Source: Caballeronia catudaia (GTDB lineage: Bacteria > Pseudomonadota > Gammaproteobacteria > Burkholderiales > Burkholderiaceae). Taken from it: a stretch of 64,000 nucleotides of DNA. The notes beneath the pieces were generated by a model that searched no databases, had not been told where the DNA came from, and saw only the letters and a program-made list of their open reading frames with translations. The stretch spans positions 62,001 through 126,000 of the forward strand of contig NZ_FCOF02000003.1 in NCBI RefSeq assembly GCF_001544755.2. Direction: 5' to 3'. This document shows positions 62,534 through 64,000 of this stretch, piece by piece; the stretch's first letter is position 1, and each line of letters starts with the position of its first letter. The position numbers and the translations under genes were made by a program.

Positions 62534-63493
62534 CTACGCAGGCACGGCCACCTTCTCGACCAGCCGGTCGATCACGTCGTCCGCGCCGATGTTGTCCGCG
62601 TTCGCCTCATACGACAGCAGCAGACGATGACGCAGCACCGGATGAATCACCGCGCGCACGTCATCGGGCGTGACGAACTCGCGCTCGTCGAGCCACGCAT
62701 GCACACGGCTCGCACGATCCAGCCCGATCGCGCCGCGCGGGCTCGCACCCACTTCGATCCACTTGCCGAGATCGGCGTCGATGCCCGCGCCATGCCGCGT
62801 CGCATCGACGATCGACACGATGTATTCGTCGATGGCGGGCGACACGTTCACGCGCCGCGCCGCCTCGCGCGCGGCAAAGATATCTTCCTGCGAGAGCGTG
62901 TCGAAGTACGCCTTCTCGCCTTCGTTCTCACGCCGCAACAGACGCAACATCTCGCACTCGCTTTGCGGCGACGGATACGTGATCAGCACCTTCAGCAGAA
63001 AGCGGTCCATCTGCGCTTCGGGCAACGGATACGTGCCTTCCTGTTCGATGGGGTTCTGCGTCGCCATCACGAGAAAGAGACCGGGCATCGCATGGGTCTT
63101 GCCGGCGACCGAGATCTGCCGCTCTTCCATTGCTTCGAGCAACGCGGATTGGACCTTCGCGGGCGCGCGGTTGATTTCGTCCGCGAGGATCAGATTGCCG
63201 AAGATCGGTCCGGGCTGAAACGCGAGCGTGCGCTCCGTGCCCGATTGCAATAGCGTTTCGCCGCCGGTGATGTCGGAAGGCAGGAGATCGGGCGTGAACT
63301 GGATGCGCTTCATCGTGGCGGCGAGGCGCGCGGCAATCGCTTTCACGGTGCGCGTTTTCGCGAGACCCGGCAGGCTTTCGAGCAGCACGTGACCATCGGC
63401 GAGCAGCGCGATCAGGATTTGCCGAACGACGGCTTCCTGTCCCACGACCGCTTGCCCGATGCTCGCTTCGAAACGCCGGATGGTATCGCGCAT
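62534..63493 (-). CDS. MoxR-family AAA+ ATPase
   Basis: A 319-residue MoxR ATPase. Walker A is LPGLAKT (Lys46), Walker B is [10 protein letters not shown] (Asp105, Glu106), with sensor 1 [19 protein letters not shown] and a C-terminal lid domain. It acts as a chaperone-like ATPase on the following DUF58 and von Willebrand A proteins. The start at 63493 has only a weak ribosome site; the frame is open up to 63553. It is the first gene of the minus-strand run. Confidence 0.93.
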   Translation of the reverse strand: MRDTIRRFEASIGQAVVGQEAVVRQILIALLADGHVLLESLPGLAKTRTVKAIAARLAATMKRIQFTPDLLPSDITGGETLLQSGTERTLAFQPGPIFGNLILADEINRAPAKVQSALLEAMEERQISVAGKTHAMPGLFLVMATQNPIEQEGTYPLPEAQMDRFLLKVLITYPSPQSECEMLRLLRRENEGEKAYFDTLSQEDIFAAREAARRVNVSPAIDEYIVSIVDATRHGAGIDADLGKWIEVGASPRGAIGLDRASRVHAWLDEREFVTPDDVRAVIHPVLRHRLLLSYEANADNIGADDVIDRLVEKVAVPA

Positions 63494-63714
63494 GACTGGC
63501 TCGTATCCGTTGGGTTGCTCTTGCCCGCGTGAGCGACAAGTTACTGGACCCACGCGCTTTCGTCAAAGCATCGCATTGCTTTGCTTTTTGAAACGGAATG
63601 CGCTTTTGGAAGCGATATTCGGCTCGAATCGACCGGCTCGCGCACGCGCGACACGGCCGCAAAAAAACATTGAATTCGCCTAATCGTTCGTATATTGGTG
63701 GGACCGATTGCAGG

Positions 63715-63750
63715 CCCATGCGGAAGCCCATGCGGAAGCCCATGCGGTAA
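63715..63750. repeat. 12-bp tandem repeat before the FGE-like gene
   Basis: CCCATGCGGAAG occurs twice and is followed by CCCATGCGGTAA, 25 nt before the FGE-like start codon. It lies in the presumed 5' leader, near TTGAAT (63670-63675) and TATATT (63691-63696), a weak promoter pair with a 15-nt spacer. Confidence 0.85.
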
Positions 63751-63775
63751 CCAGGACGCAAGCGGAGTCACACCC

Positions 63776-64000
63776 ATGACGGACACGTCGACGAAGCGAA
63801 GGCAGAACACGGACGCGCGCGGCTCGAGAATGCGCCGCGTCACGCTGTGGGCCGTGCTGCTGCTTCTGTGCCCCGCGCTCGTCGGCTATGCGGTCAGTTG
63901 GGCGATGACGGAGCATGCGCGCCCGCAGGTCCGCATCGTCCTCGGCGATGGCGTGCATGGCCCGAAGGACATGGCGTGGGTGCCCGGCGGCGAATTCCTG
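63776..64000 (+). CDS. Formylglycine-generating-enzyme-like protein (5' part)
   Basis: Only the first 75 residues are inside the window. A basic N-terminus is followed by one transmembrane helix (about 22-44, LWAVLLLLCPALVGYAVSW) and then DMAWVPGGEFL, the start of an FGE-sulfatase (SUMF1-like) domain. The protein would be anchored to the inner membrane with the domain outside. AGCGGAG precedes the ATG. It is divergent from the MoxR gene. Whether it activates a sulfatase cannot be judged from this part. Confidence 0.8.
   Translation, partial: MTDTSTKRRQNTDARGSRMRRVTLWAVLLLLCPALVGYAVSWAMTEHARPQVRIVLGDGVHGPKDMAWVPGGEFL

Noticed and set aside
63541..63843. Minus-strand frame with MGFRMGFRMGL repeats
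   Set aside because: The repeat comes from the 12-bp DNA tandem repeat; the frame has no ribosome site and opposes the FGE-like gene.
1..64000. Mobile elements, CRISPR, tRNA or rRNA genes
   Set aside because: No transposase, integrase, direct-repeat array or recognisable structural RNA was seen on either strand.

Overview
This window is high-GC DNA from a beta-proteobacterium, most likely of the order Burkholderiales (Burkholderia, Paraburkholderia or Caballeronia type). The assignment rests on small-protein families that are common in that order (DUF3563, DUF4148, DUF2894, DUF3348, DUF802), a VpsR/BerB-like sigma-54 activator, an ECF41 sigma factor with its usual partners, and a dense set of LysR/AraC/TetR-controlled metabolic cassettes. 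The gene content (regulators, transporters, oxidoreductases, few housekeeping genes) would suit a secondary chromosome, but that is inference. I see no rRNA, tRNA, CRISPR array, insertion sequence or phage gene.

Layout. 0.2-9.8 kb: a family 2 glycosyltransferase, a TetR repressor divergent from an NmrA-like NAD(P)-binding protein with a clear operator region, an HdeD-like membrane protein fused to a papain-like domain, a class II aldolase, a cold-shock protein with promoter and terminator, a TauE/SafE exporter divergent from a LysR regulator, and polyphosphate kinase 2. 9.8-19.6 kb: small proteins, an alpha/beta hydrolase, a 1321-residue hybrid histidine kinase facing a tandem-receiver protein, and a VpsR-like sigma-54 activator. 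19.9-29.4 kb: a MATE transporter, an acyltransferase, an epoxide-hydrolase-like enzyme divergent from an isocitrate lyase/PEP mutase family enzyme, DUF4148, DUF1330, a haloacid dehalogenase, an SDR lacking its catalytic Tyr, a tautomerase and a periplasmic trehalase.

29.5-35 kb: an AraC regulator divergent from a catabolic operon (SDR, FAD-dependent dehydrogenase, NIPSNAP protein, AAHS-type transporter). 36.7-38.6 kb: an ECF41 sigma factor followed by a carboxymuconolactone decarboxylase-like protein and a secreted cupin, the known ECF41 partnership. 38.8-46.2 kb: an MHS transporter, an AraC regulator, a secreted aldose epimerase and a PAS-rich hybrid kinase. 46.2-51.8 kb: a LysR regulator followed by an operon of SDR, ACS-type transporter and split transketolase, probably for a sugar or polyol; it ends in a strong terminator.

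51.85-63.5 kb: eleven consecutive minus-strand genes. The distal four (DUF3348, a MotA-like protein with a tail of about 550 residues, a MotB/OmpA-like protein, DUF2894) look like an uncharacterised proton-driven stator complex with the same general architecture as ZorA-ZorB. The upstream group is a MoxR ATPase-DUF58-DUF4381-BatA-BatB/TPR-BatD cluster followed by a secreted choloylglycine-hydrolase-fold enzyme. A formylglycine-generating-enzyme-like gene diverges from moxR and runs off the end of the window. The stator operon is the best candidate for an undescribed system.
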